DNA of 64,000 bases from Desulfosporosinus hippei DSM 8344 (GTDB lineage: Bacteria > Bacillota > Desulfitobacteriia > Desulfitobacteriales > Desulfitobacteriaceae): the NCBI RefSeq assembly GCF_900100785.1, contig NZ_FNCP01000018.1:37817-101816 (forward strand), read 5' to 3'. Positions 54,325 to 62,623 of this stretch are shown piece by piece (the stretch's first letter is position 1; each line of letters opens with the position of its first letter). The notes below the pieces were generated by a model. It saw only the letters and a list, made by a program, of their open reading frames with translations. It did no database searches and was not told the DNA's origin. Both the position numbers and the translations under genes were made by a program.

Positions 54325-54717
54325 CAGGGCGGCTTCGACCCACAGAAGTGAACCCATTGCATGAAGAGGCGGTAAAGCCCACAAAGTTGACCTGGGGAAG
54401 CGTAGCCACGGGTTCACCTCAGGTATTCCCGGTCGGTTTGGCACGAAAGTGTCCGGTACGATAGTCTCCAGCGGAGAGTATCGCCGAAGCCGTGATCCCT
54501 TAAGGAATCCCTACCGGCGTAGGATACATTTTCGCTGAAGCGGCTATCTCCAAAGAATACTTATCCGCTGAAGATCGCTCCCAGGTCAACGCGTGGGCAG
54601 CCTCGAAATGCTGGGTACACACGAAGGCACTGCTGCAAGAAGGTTTAACCCGTGCGAAGACAGTGTCTTCGTCGCACGGATTAGCTTTCTTGCACGGATG
54701 TGGGCGAAGCCGCCCTG
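54325..54717. repeat. large palindromic repeat, GCGGCTTCG type, copy B
   Basis: The longest copy. Ends CAGGGCGGCTTCG and CGAAGCCGCCCTG. Apex GGTTCACCTC ... CGGTCGGTTT (54410-54439). In the place of one simple hairpin of copy A, the sequence CGAAAGTGTCCGG is interrupted by a second 25 nt hairpin (54459-54483) and a GCCGTGATCCC ... CCTACCGGC hairpin before CATTTTCG resumes. The GAAGACACTG module is on the right. Confidence 0.9.
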
Positions 54718-54767
54718 CCCCAAAGGACCCATTTTCATCCCGCGAGCCAGTGAACGCAACCCACTTC

Positions 54768-55703
54768 TTAGCGCAGGGACTGCCTAGCCCCACTTGATAA
54801 ATCCAGCGACCGAGCCGGTGTTACTTCCTCCCCTACAATTCCGGCGATGGTGTAGAGCTGAGCAATCGGGTCAAACCTAAATTCCTTTAGCAGATTAAAA
54901 CCTTTGATTTCACTGGAGCGGCGAATATGAATTCGAGGACCTGTGCAAGGATAAAGCATTTCCCCAACCCGTATGTGGTCGTCATTGGCAAAACAAATCG
55001 GTAAGTCTGCCTTGATTAAATCCCAAACTCGTTGTTCCACCAAATCCAAATCAATATCCGGTTTCTCGGGCAGCTCTAGGACAAAACCGTGTTTTATGTC
55101 ACTATGTACTTCCGGCTTTGGCAAGCCCATTTCTTCTAAAATCATCGATGTAATGTCCTCAGCACTGTGGGCCATGCGTCGGTACTTGATAGAATCAAAA
55201 ACAATGTCTGCGATACTTTGGGGCTCCGGACCGAAAACCGTTGGCCGGGTTACGATTACTTCCTCTCCCACTCCAATCATCACTTCGGCATTCATTTTCA
55301 GTTGAGGGTAAACCAGGTCAAAATGCTCAACAACAACACGACGCCCTTTAGATATTGCTTTCTGAATCGCTTCAGCTATTTTCCAAGGTTGAGTAAACGC
55401 CGACTCAAATCGAACATCTAAGTGATAAGTGTGGGAACGAAAATGCCCCCGGTCTGCATCATCCATCAGGGGTAAGGGCCGAATATTGATCCCATCGTCG
55501 TCATTGGTCAGCTCTAATCCCGGAAACATTCCGCGAATAAGCAGGGATTTCCCAGCCCCGGCATCCCCGACAAATCCTATCAGCTTATCCTCAGGACTTA
55601 AATAGCGTTGAGAAATATTTGTCCCCAAAAAGAGGAGACGCTTCTTTCCTCGAGGAGCAAAGTAGACTGCCTGCATCAAATGTTCATGAACAAACATGGC
55701 CAT
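54768..55703 (-). CDS. P-loop protein with alanyl-tRNA synthetase SAD-like region
   Basis: About 311 residues. A Walker A GFVGDAGAGKSLLIRGMFPG lies near residue 50. Later parts, with HIRVGEMLYPCTGPRIHIRRSSEIKGFNLLK (in part GEMLYPCTGPRIHIRRS), resemble the editing 'second additional domain' of threonyl/alanyl-tRNA synthetases, a product name used in clostridial genomes. Its role is unknown; a tRNA-linked or nucleotide-linked activity is speculative. The ATG at 55701-55703 is 8 nt from AAGGGAG. It ends 50 bp from palindrome B. Confidence 0.65.
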   Translation of the reverse strand: MAMFVHEHLMQAVYFAPRGKKRLLFLGTNISQRYLSPEDKLIGFVGDAGAGKSLLIRGMFPGLELTNDDDGINIRPLPLMDDADRGHFRSHTYHLDVRFESAFTQPWKIAEAIQKAISKGRRVVVEHFDLVYPQLKMNAEVMIGVGEEVIVTRPTVFGPEPQSIADIVFDSIKYRRMAHSAEDITSMILEEMGLPKPEVHSDIKHGFVLELPEKPDIDLDLVEQRVWDLIKADLPICFANDDHIRVGEMLYPCTGPRIHIRRSSEIKGFNLLKEFRFDPIAQLYTIAGIVGEEVTPARSLDLSSGARQSLR

Positions 55704-55760
55704 ATCCGTGACTCCCTTCCTATTTCCCAAAAATCATGTTTAGTCTAACTGAACAAGTTA

Positions 55761-56456
55761 CTAAAAATGTTCTATGAATTTAAAACTGAAAATGACAAAA
55801 AGAATAATGGGTTGATGCACCAAATAAATCATCAAAGAATTTCGGCTCAACCAGATAATAGGCTTAGAGTTGAGATTCAAGGTGAATACAGGCTCTAATT
55901 TCTGAGCATAAAAATGCCGATAAGCAAGAATTCCTAAAAAAGTCGCACTGCTATAGGGCAATAGAGGGTAATAGTCAATCGACCCAAACCCCTTATATAA
56001 GAGACCAAAGGGAATCAAAAGACTTGTTTCAACCAGGGTCTTTTTAAACCATAACCCCAGCAAGACAGAAGCACCCGCAAGTGCCCAAAGAATCGAGGAA
56101 GCCAGAGAGGATAAAAATGGCGCTAAAATCATTGTTACACCTAAGAAATGAAGAATCCCAAAGCGTACGTACATATCTCCCAGCGCTAAGTAAGTTACCC
56201 CCGTAATCCCCATCCCCAGCAGCAATACTTTAACTCCTCTTCTGACCGGAGATCTGCTAAAGCCACTGGCCAGACCTGAAAGAAAGATAAAAAGTATAGC
56301 CGATGTTTTTCCGAGCAAAAACCAAAATGGGTCTTGATAGTTAATCTTAACCCCGGCAAACTCTCTTAAATCATAAACGAGATGAAATATAACCATTAAA
56401 ACTATGGCAATTGCCCTCAACAGATCAATTTCCCCAAAACGTTGCTTAGAAGTCAT
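55761..56456 (-). CDS. DUF1624 (heparan-acetyltransferase-like) membrane protein
   Basis: 231 residues with about seven membrane segments. It starts RFGEIDLLRAIAIVLMVIFHLVYDL, the family signature with the conserved His in the first membrane segment. FVLSGLASGF-type sequence (IFIFLSGLASGFSRS) follows and VHQPIILFVIF ends it. Related proteins transfer acetyl groups across membranes; the substrate here is unknown. It overlaps the upstream methyltransferase by 4 bp. Confidence 0.8.
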   Translation of the reverse strand: MTSKQRFGEIDLLRAIAIVLMVIFHLVYDLREFAGVKINYQDPFWFLLGKTSAILFIFLSGLASGFSRSPVRRGVKVLLLGMGITGVTYLALGDMYVRFGILHFLGVTMILAPFLSSLASSILWALAGASVLLGLWFKKTLVETSLLIPFGLLYKGFGSIDYYPLLPYSSATFLGILAYRHFYAQKLEPVFTLNLNSKPIIWLSRNSLMIYLVHQPIILFVIFSFKFIEHF

Positions 56457-57100
56457 GAATCTATCCGCCGACTAACCGACACTCCATCTCCAAAGGGCAA
56501 TACCGTAGTCGAGAAATTCGGGTTAGAGGCCAGATCCTGCAAAAATTGCCGCAACCCTCCCACCATCCGATCATATTTAGGAGCAAAGCTGCTTCCCGGA
56601 ACCACCCAGCCCCGAAAGAGGACATTATCCACCACCAACAAACCCCCTGGCGCAATCAAAGGGCAAATTAAATTTAAGTACTCTAAGTATTCTCCTTTGG
56701 CTGCATCAATAAAAATGAAGTCAAAGATTGAATCCAGGGACTTTAAAACTTTCCGAGCATCCCCTTCCAAGGTTGTAACATGATTAGAAAGTTCAGCACG
56801 TTTAATATATTCCTGCGCTCGAAATAAACGATCCTTATTCATATCAATGGTCGTAACATGCCCGCCGGTCTCTTTAGCTGCCCGAGCTAACCAGATTGTC
56901 GAATAACCGATTGCCGTCCCCACTTCTAAAACAGCCTGCGACTTACTCATATGTATCAGTAAATTGAGAAAGTTGCCAACCATAGGGGTTACAACCGGAA
57001 TTGTTTCTTTTAAAGCCTGTTCTTCCATCTCACGCAACAGAGGATCCCGTTCACCTAACAGCGTCTCCAGATATTGTTCCATTTCAAAAGGGTAAAACAA
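56453..57100 (-). CDS. O-methyltransferase (TrmR/COMT-like)
   Basis: A 215-residue SAM-dependent methyltransferase of the catechol-O-methyltransferase type. QAVLEVGTAIGYSTIWLARA is the SAM-binding motif I. FDFIFIDAAKGEYLEYL and GGLLVVDNVLFRG hold the metal and substrate residues. Bacillus YrrM/TrmR modifies a tRNA wobble uridine; that role is possible but unproven here. TTG start with GGGAG 6 nt upstream. Confidence 0.85.
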   Translation of the reverse strand: MFYPFEMEQYLETLLGERDPLLREMEEQALKETIPVVTPMVGNFLNLLIHMSKSQAVLEVGTAIGYSTIWLARAAKETGGHVTTIDMNKDRLFRAQEYIKRAELSNHVTTLEGDARKVLKSLDSIFDFIFIDAAKGEYLEYLNLICPLIAPGGLLVVDNVLFRGWVVPGSSFAPKYDRMVGGLRQFLQDLASNPNFSTTVLPFGDGVSVSRRIDS

Positions 57101-57706
57101 GGTAATCTCCCTTTCCTGACTGTTTGATTGCTACTATTCTAGCCTTTCTCCCACTTTATCATAAATCATTTCCAAAAGCTTGGGAAAGACATAAAAAACA
57201 TCCTTTCAAATTTAATAGAATTAAACTGAAAAGATGATATCCCGGAACATGATAAGGTTTGCTAATTTAGCGAAAAGTCTAAACTCAAGGGTTTACGAGC
57301 AGTGTCTCAGTGAACTCGCTCAGCTAAAGCTGAACATCGGGGCTTCGGTAGGGATTCTACCCCCACCGAAGTGGAAATCGGAACACTCACTTATAGAAGG
57401 GGGAGTCTCGGAATTGATAACTATGCGACTGAAAAAAACAGCCTTTGGCGTCAAAAACCTTAAAATCAAATGGTGCATCGATGCACCATTTGGCCTCTCT
57501 TCCCCAACGGGGGAGTAACTCTCTGATTCAGTCAGCCATTTGAGCCACTCTTTTACTGAATGTCTTTTCAGATACCGCTATAGGATATGCTGATCCCCAG
57601 AGAAGCGTGCGGGCTATAGCGCCAATAAAAAATGCGGTTGGGTCAAGTTAATTTGCTCTGCGTCGTAAGTCCGAGAGCTGTGTCACACGAGTACCCTAGT
57701 TCCCCC
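57101..57706. other. 600 bp gap, no convincing gene
   Basis: One open frame of 94 codons is present (57234-57518) but lacks a ribosome binding site and resembles nothing. It contains a GC-richer patch with CTTCGGTAGGG ... CCCCCACCGAAG (57343-57367) and a 24 bp perfect palindrome at 57468-57491. The sequence may be decayed repeat. Confidence 0.4.
57468..57491. repeat. 24 bp perfect palindrome
   Basis: Symmetric around GCATCGATGC with outer arms AAATGGT / ACCATTT. No loop. Could be a protein-binding site or a chance feature. Confidence 0.5.
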
Positions 57707-58927
57707 CTAAAGTACCCGTTTGGCGACTTTAATCAGACCCGGATCCAGGATTGTCCCCATTCCGCGCTCAATTATAGCTAGAGCCTCACCTGAACTCATA
57801 GCTGGTCGATAAGGTCGATCCTCAGTTAACGCTGTAAAAATATCGGCGATTGCCATTAAACGGGCACCTTCATCGAGATCTTTTTCTCCTAAGGCGAAGG
57901 GATACCCTCTGCCATCAAGTCGTTCATGATGATGAGCTGCCCATTCTACGATACGTGTAGGCAAGCCTGCTTCAGTCAACAAGCGGTGTGTATAATATGT
58001 ATGCGTCCTGATTATATCTACTTCAGCCGGATCAAGAGATCCGGGTTTATCTAAAATCTTCCTGGGAATTGAGAGCTTGCCCAAGTCATGTAGTAAACCC
58101 GCTACATAAATCTCATGTAATCGTATTTCTTCCCAGCCGACCCCTTTAGCCAAACGTTCAACCGTTGCGGCAACTGAACGGGAGTGACGAGCAGTAAACT
58201 TGCTTTTTTGGTCAATCAGATCGGCGAAGGTTTCCGCCAAGCGATAAGTAAAACTAATCTCTAATTCCCGAGTGCCGGGCAATTGCCAATGATCAAACAA
58301 GAGTCCTAAGGCTATCTGAAGCAAGTCCGGTTGCTCCAAATCTAACCAAAAGGCCTCTTTCTTAGCAACTTGCCTAAAGGCCTGGGCTACTTCCGGGAAA
58401 AATAATGTCCCAGTTTGATCATTGATCCATTCGATGATTTCTTCTCTCTGTCGACGAGTAGCTAACTTCCGTTTTAGCATAAGATCCACTTGATCTGCTA
58501 AGGACAAAATGCGGGCCATTATGGTTACTTCTTCGCTCGGAGCACCCAGAGCACCGTACATGGGATCAGGTGTTTCATGGTGATGTTTAATAGCATTGGC
58601 CAGGGTTTTGCCGGAGGGAAAACGCTCAACAATCAGAGCACCGGACAAACAATGTCTCTCGAGGACATGTCTGTTCCCATTATATTCTCCGAAGTATCCG
58701 AATGCCCCTATGTCATGAAGCAGTCCCGAAATTGTAAGATGAACAAGCTCTTGCTTGTTGAGCCCCAGGAAACGACCAAGACGCATTGCAATATAAGCAA
58801 CGCGTTCTCCATGTCGTTCTCCAAGGGCAACATCCAAGCCTCTTTCAATTTCTTCATCGATCAAACCCAAATCAAGTGCCCGAGAAAAGCTCCACATCTG
58901 TCGAATGTAGAAAGCATCTTCAAACAA
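57707..58927 (-). CDS. HD-GYP-type phosphodiesterase with tandem HD domains
   Basis: 406 residues. An N-terminal HD-like domain has GLLHDIGAFGYFG and AIKHHHETPDP. The C-terminal HD-GYP domain has GLLHDLGKLSIPRKILDKPG, HTYYTHRLLTEAGL, AAHHHERLDGRGYPF and ADIFTALTEDRPYRP. The last set is the c-di-GMP phosphodiesterase pattern. The N-terminal domain is partly changed and may be regulatory. It has no membrane segments. TTG start with GGGAGG 9 nt upstream. It lies just downstream of a globin-coupled chemoreceptor, which suggests an oxygen-responsive signalling pair. Confidence 0.85.
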   Translation of the reverse strand: MFEDAFYIRQMWSFSRALDLGLIDEEIERGLDVALGERHGERVAYIAMRLGRFLGLNKQELVHLTISGLLHDIGAFGYFGEYNGNRHVLERHCLSGALIVERFPSGKTLANAIKHHHETPDPMYGALGAPSEEVTIMARILSLADQVDLMLKRKLATRRQREEIIEWINDQTGTLFFPEVAQAFRQVAKKEAFWLDLEQPDLLQIALGLLFDHWQLPGTRELEISFTYRLAETFADLIDQKSKFTARHSRSVAATVERLAKGVGWEEIRLHEIYVAGLLHDLGKLSIPRKILDKPGSLDPAEVDIIRTHTYYTHRLLTEAGLPTRIVEWAAHHHERLDGRGYPFALGEKDLDEGARLMAIADIFTALTEDRPYRPAMSSGEALAIIERGMGTILDPGLIKVAKRVL

Positions 58928-58961
58928 TTTTTCTGACCTCCCATTAGACTAACTACTGATG

Positions 58962-60209
58962 CTAATCGCGCAATCCCATTTGCGCAAGTGATGTTGCTGA
59001 ATTAGCAACGTCTTCAGATGCCGCTCCAATTTGACTGGCGGTAAAGGATAAGGCATCAATCTGTTGAGCGATTCCCTGTACTTGTTTGATGCTGGCGTTG
59101 ATGGCAGCCATTATTTCCCCGAAACGATCTACTACTTGGCCCGCCTCTGAGGCAGCGCCCTGCATGGCCTCAGTTGTCTGGGCAATTGAATTGTTTACGG
59201 CAACGGTATTTTGTTTTGTTATTGTGATTAAGGCGCTGATTTCTTTAACGGATTGTTCAGAGTGGTTAGCGAGTTTTTTGACTTCCTCAGCTACTACTCC
59301 GAAACCTCTGCCGCTATCCCCGGCCCGAGCCGCTTCGATAGCCGCATTTAAGGCCAAAAGATTAGTTTGAGAAGCAATCTCCTTAATCACATCTGTTACA
59401 GAGGCTATCCGGGCAGAGCTTTTATCAAGCTCGCTCATTTTATCTTGCATCTCAGCAGTCATACCGGCCAAGCGCAGAATTGTGTCCGAGATAGCTTGAA
59501 TCTTTCGAACCCCCTCTTGAGCCAAGACATCTACCTGGCGGGAAAACTCCGCCGCCTCAGAGGCATTGCCCGAGATTTGAGCAGTTGCTTGATTCATTTC
59601 TGCTGCCGAGGCTGCAGTTTCTTCGGAGGTTGCAGCCAATGCTTGGCTGGCTTCACTAACACTGCGTTGTAAGCTATCTATTTCTGTTAAGGCCTTCTCT
59701 AACTCAGCCTTCTTGTCAATTTCCGTCATATAAGACTGGATATAACTAGCCATAACCACTTGCTGGTCAAAACTGAGGATTCGTTGAAACGCTAAACTAG
59801 CCCGAATGGCCAGGTCAGTTTTCTTACGATAGTGTTTAAAAATCCGGGGAATAATCTCGTCACAAAACGCTTGATTGGCGCTTAAATAATAAAAGGGTGG
59901 CAAGTTGATTCGACTATGGACTTGCCCGATTGTAACTCTCCACTGCAAAAACTCTTCATCAAGCTTATCGGGAAAGAGTGAAAACAAATACTTTTTCATA
60001 GTCACTTTCAGCTTTTCTACCGAAGAAAATCGGTCGATGATTGCTTTTAAATTCGGTAAAGTCGTTACATGAGCGTAGAAGTTGCGGATAATTTCTTCAG
60101 AATCTTGCTCAATAATTGATCGAATCTCTTTAAGCAGGGCCAACTGTTCCCCATCAATTCTCAGTAATTTTACAGCTTCATCCAGATTAAATTGATGTAA
60201 TTGTATCAA
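58962..60209 (-). CDS. globin-coupled methyl-accepting chemoreceptor (HemAT-like)
   Basis: About 415 residues with no membrane segment. The N-terminal protoglobin domain (about 1-155) has the proximal His in [18 protein letters not shown] (about residue 98-101). The C-terminal receptor domain has the tip [21 protein letters not shown] and [18 protein letters not shown]. HemAT binds oxygen through heme and signals to CheA. The frame opens with GTG at 60216-60218, but AAAGGGTG placed 6 nt before the TTG at 60207-60209 favours the latter. In an anaerobe it would serve to avoid oxygen. Confidence 0.9.
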   Translation of the reverse strand: MIQLHQFNLDEAVKLLRIDGEQLALLKEIRSIIEQDSEEIIRNFYAHVTTLPNLKAIIDRFSSVEKLKVTMKKYLFSLFPDKLDEEFLQWRVTIGQVHSRINLPPFYYLSANQAFCDEIIPRIFKHYRKKTDLAIRASLAFQRILSFDQQVVMASYIQSYMTEIDKKAELEKALTEIDSLQRSVSEASQALAATSEETAASAAEMNQATAQISGNASEAAEFSRQVDVLAQEGVRKIQAISDTILRLAGMTAEMQDKMSELDKSSARIASVTDVIKEIASQTNLLALNAAIEAARAGDSGRGFGVVAEEVKKLANHSEQSVKEISALITITKQNTVAVNNSIAQTTEAMQGAASEAGQVVDRFGEIMAAINASIKQVQGIAQQIDALSFTASQIGAASEDVANSATSLAQMGLRD

Positions 60210-60301
60210 TTTATTCACCCTTTCTATGCCCTTTTGGAAATCTGAAGACCCATATTCTTGATCTCAATACCGGGATCGATGACCGTCTTTGTCTTAAAAT
60301 G

Positions 60302-60688
60302 CTATTGCATTTTCTTATCCTTTTCCGTTATATAATCTTTGCCTTCCAAAATGATTCCCAGAGCAGTTAATACAACATTGACTGTGCAGAAAGCGTCATG
60401 CTCGTCGGTGGCACAGTTATCGCAGATACTTTGCACCTCAATGAATGCTTCTTGCAGGTCTATATTTTTATATCGTTCAGGAATTACCGGAACACTGCGG
60501 AACATATCCAAAATATCCTCAGGAATCTTGTCAGAGAACTTCTCCCCAGTCTGAGCAGATAAACTCAAAAATTCTTTGGCCATAAATAATTGACACAGCA
60601 CCGAACATTTACATCCATCTGCACAGGATTTATCCATTTTGGTAAAGGCTTTATAAGCACTAAGCTTACTGAATCCTTGGTTGGACAT
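60302..60688 (-). CDS. hypothetical Cys-rich protein
   Basis: 128 residues with CADGCKCSVLC (residues about 22-32) and a later CDNCATDEHDAFC. Seven Cys in two clusters suggest metal or iron-sulfur binding. Otherwise helical. I do not recognise the family. AAAGGAG precedes the ATG. It follows the siroheme reductase-like gene by 43 bp and could be co-transcribed with it. Confidence 0.6.
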   Translation of the reverse strand: MSNQGFSKLSAYKAFTKMDKSCADGCKCSVLCQLFMAKEFLSLSAQTGEKFSDKIPEDILDMFRSVPVIPERYKNIDLQEAFIEVQSICDNCATDEHDAFCTVNVVLTALGIILEGKDYITEKDKKMQ

Positions 60689-60730
60689 ATTCTCGCTCCT
60701 TTCTTAATTAAGCAGATACTTACATTGGAC

Positions 60731-61477
60731 CTAGTTGCTTAGTAATTCTTCAACCCTTATTTTAAATAATTCAAGTCCTGTCTTCTCAATAACTCGATAA
60801 AGACGAGCCCGAGGACCGAGTTCTTCCTTGTGCTCCTCAGCCTTTGAGTTATAAGTATCCAAAATTCGTCTCACGACAGGGATAACCTGTTCTCGTGGGA
60901 TTCCTTTACGGATTAAGACTCCATGTACGGGATCCATTCCTGACTCTTTGCCGCCAAGCCAAAGAGAATATTTCCCCCGGGGCTCAGCCATCAGTCCAAG
61001 ATCGTTGCACTGGACACCTGTACAATTTCGAGGACAGCCCGAAATCCCAATTTTAAAATCCCAAGGGAGAATCGTTCCATAAAACTCTTCATCCAGCAGC
61101 CTGGCAAGCTCTAAAGTATCTCCCCGTGAATTCGAGGAAAACCCCTTACCTGGGCAGGAAGTAATATTGCGAACACTTTTATGCAAATTTGCTACCCGAA
61201 GCCCCACCTCTTGGATCTTTTCTAAAGCTTGATCAACCTTTTCTTTAGGAATAAGTAAAAGCGAGGTCATCCGGCGGGTGTTCTTGATAACTCCATCATC
61301 GCCTACGATCTCCGCCAAAACACGCACTTGCTTGCCGGTTAAGATTCCGCCGGGAGAATTAACAATAATAGCAAAAACCCCATTGGCTTGTTCCTCAATA
61401 GCCCAATGAATTTCACTTGAACATTCTACTGATTCGCCTGTCCACTGATAGTTAATATCTCGTTGAAGTTCAGTCAC
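60731..61477 (-). CDS. nitrite/sulfite reductase-like hemoprotein (small)
   Basis: About 248 residues: a ferredoxin-like half domain (about 30-100) and the siroheme/4Fe-4S part. The siroheme and cluster sites of this superfamily are Cx5C and Cx3C. Here the second motif ISGCPRNCTG is intact, but the first reads SCPGKGFSSN, so the second Cys of the pair is Ser. The catalytic potential is therefore uncertain. The C-terminus (KEELGPRARLYRVIEKTGLE) is conserved in such short proteins. The GTG at 61477 has GAGGAG 9 nt upstream; a TTG two codons earlier is less likely. Confidence 0.75.
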   Translation of the reverse strand: MTELQRDINYQWTGESVECSSEIHWAIEEQANGVFAIIVNSPGGILTGKQVRVLAEIVGDDGVIKNTRRMTSLLLIPKEKVDQALEKIQEVGLRVANLHKSVRNITSCPGKGFSSNSRGDTLELARLLDEEFYGTILPWDFKIGISGCPRNCTGVQCNDLGLMAEPRGKYSLWLGGKESGMDPVHGVLIRKGIPREQVIPVVRRILDTYNSKAEEHKEELGPRARLYRVIEKTGLELFKIRVEELLSN

Positions 61478-61483
61478 AAACAA

Positions 61484-61735
61484 ACTCTCCTCTAACTACT
61501 TTAAAGTAATTCCTATATGCTGTACATTTCTAGGCGAGTCGACGAAATCCTGCAGTAAACGCTAAATTATTTATTCATGGTAAATATTAATCAGGCAGGC
61601 AACCAATCTACAATCTCGAAGCATGGAACCGCATACACAAGCAGAAGAGAGAGCCTAACAGCTCTCTCTTCCTTAGATTGGAACTCATTCATATGTTCTT
61701 TCCACAAAAACTATTTAAGTTCTTTTGTAAACGTT
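61484..61735. other. intergenic; one GC-poor hairpin
   Basis: GAAGAGAGAGC / GCTCTCTCTTC at 61645-61672 forms a hairpin on both strands without a T run. Nothing else seen. Confidence 0.45.
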
Positions 61736-61957
61736 TTATCCTGCACGCCGACGGATAATGGAATGTGATGGTAAGGTACGAGCATATGATTCAGGTTCAG
61801 GCTTAGTTTCTAAGCGTTCTACCGATCCATCTGACAACACCTCATAGATTTTAACAACTCCATCACCTTTCGTCCATTCATGGCAGCACTCTCTGCAGTA
61901 ATAACGTTCACGGCCAATCCGACCGACATCTCGCGCTTCACATAGCGGGCAATTCAT
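61736..61957 (-). CDS. small zinc-ribbon protein
   Basis: About 73 residues starting MNCPLCEARDVGRIGRERYYCRECC, a CPxC ... CxxC zinc ribbon like the one in transposase or RNA-polymerase zinc ribbons. The rest (YEVLSDGSVERLETK) is a short unknown tail. Such proteins often bind DNA or RNA. The start at 61955-61957 is 9 nt from GGAG. Confidence 0.6.
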   Translation of the reverse strand: MNCPLCEARDVGRIGRERYYCRECCHEWTKGDGVVKIYEVLSDGSVERLETKPEPESYARTLPSHSIIRRRAG

Positions 61958-62065
61958 ACTCAGCATCTCCTATCAAAGGGTATTTGCGGTATCTTAATGA
62001 ATATCCTTATTATACCGCAAAAACTATTTCTTTTGCCGCTTATAATTGTGAAGCTTTTGTGATTC

Positions 62066-62623
62066 TTACACTCTTCGGTATTGAGCTTTTCCCAAGTCAT
62101 AAAGATTGTTGCCCTCGTGATCAATGATTACCATAACCGGGAAATCTTTAACCACTAAACGCCGTACCGCTTCAGGGCCCAACTCCGGGTAAGCGATAAC
62201 CTCTGCTGATACAATCCGTTTAGCAATCAGAGCCCCCGCGCCACCAATTGCCCCAAAGTAAATGGCCCCATGTTTCTTCATTGCCTCAATCACTTCCGGC
62301 GAACGAAGGCCTTTACCGATCATCCCGGTTAATCCTCGTGAGATAAGCTTGGGAGAATAGGCATCCATGCGTCCGCTGGTGGTTGGCCCGGCGGAACCAA
62401 TCACTTGCCCTTCTTTGGCCGGTGTCGGGCCTACAAAGTAGATAATTTGATCCTGCACATCAAAGGGCAGTTCTTCCCCTCGCTCTAAGGATTCTACCAT
62501 TTTTTTGTGGGCGGCATCTCGCCCAGTATAAACAACCCCATTAATTAAGACATTGTCTCCGACTTTTAGGAATCTGAGCTTCTCTTGGGTTAGTGGCGCT
62601 TCAATTCGGATAATTCCATTCAT
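62066..62623 (-). CDS. fumarate hydratase class I, beta subunit
   Basis: A 185-residue C-terminal half of the class I fumarase/tartrate dehydratase family (FumA-type). TGMIGKGLRSPEVIEAMKKHGAIYFGAIGGAGAL and AEVIAYPELGPEAVRRLVVKDFPVMVIIDHEGNNL (in part FPVMVIIDHEGNNLY) are typical. It converts fumarate and malate together with the alpha subunit. It overlaps the alpha gene by 1 bp. Confidence 0.93.
   Translation of the reverse strand: MNGIIRIEAPLTQEKLRFLKVGDNVLINGVVYTGRDAAHKKMVESLERGEELPFDVQDQIIYFVGPTPAKEGQVIGSAGPTTSGRMDAYSPKLISRGLTGMIGKGLRSPEVIEAMKKHGAIYFGAIGGAGALIAKRIVSAEVIAYPELGPEAVRRLVVKDFPVMVIIDHEGNNLYDLGKAQYRRV

Noticed and set aside
8464..54717. The palindromes as ordinary insertion sequences or classic MITEs
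   Set aside because: No transposase frame is inside, target-site duplications are not evident, and the palindromes extend to the apex instead of having short terminal inverted repeats. A MITE-like origin is not excluded.
57234..57518. A 94-codon open frame between the methyltransferase and HD-GYP genes
   Set aside because: No ribosome binding site, no resemblance to known proteins, and it crosses a perfect palindrome.
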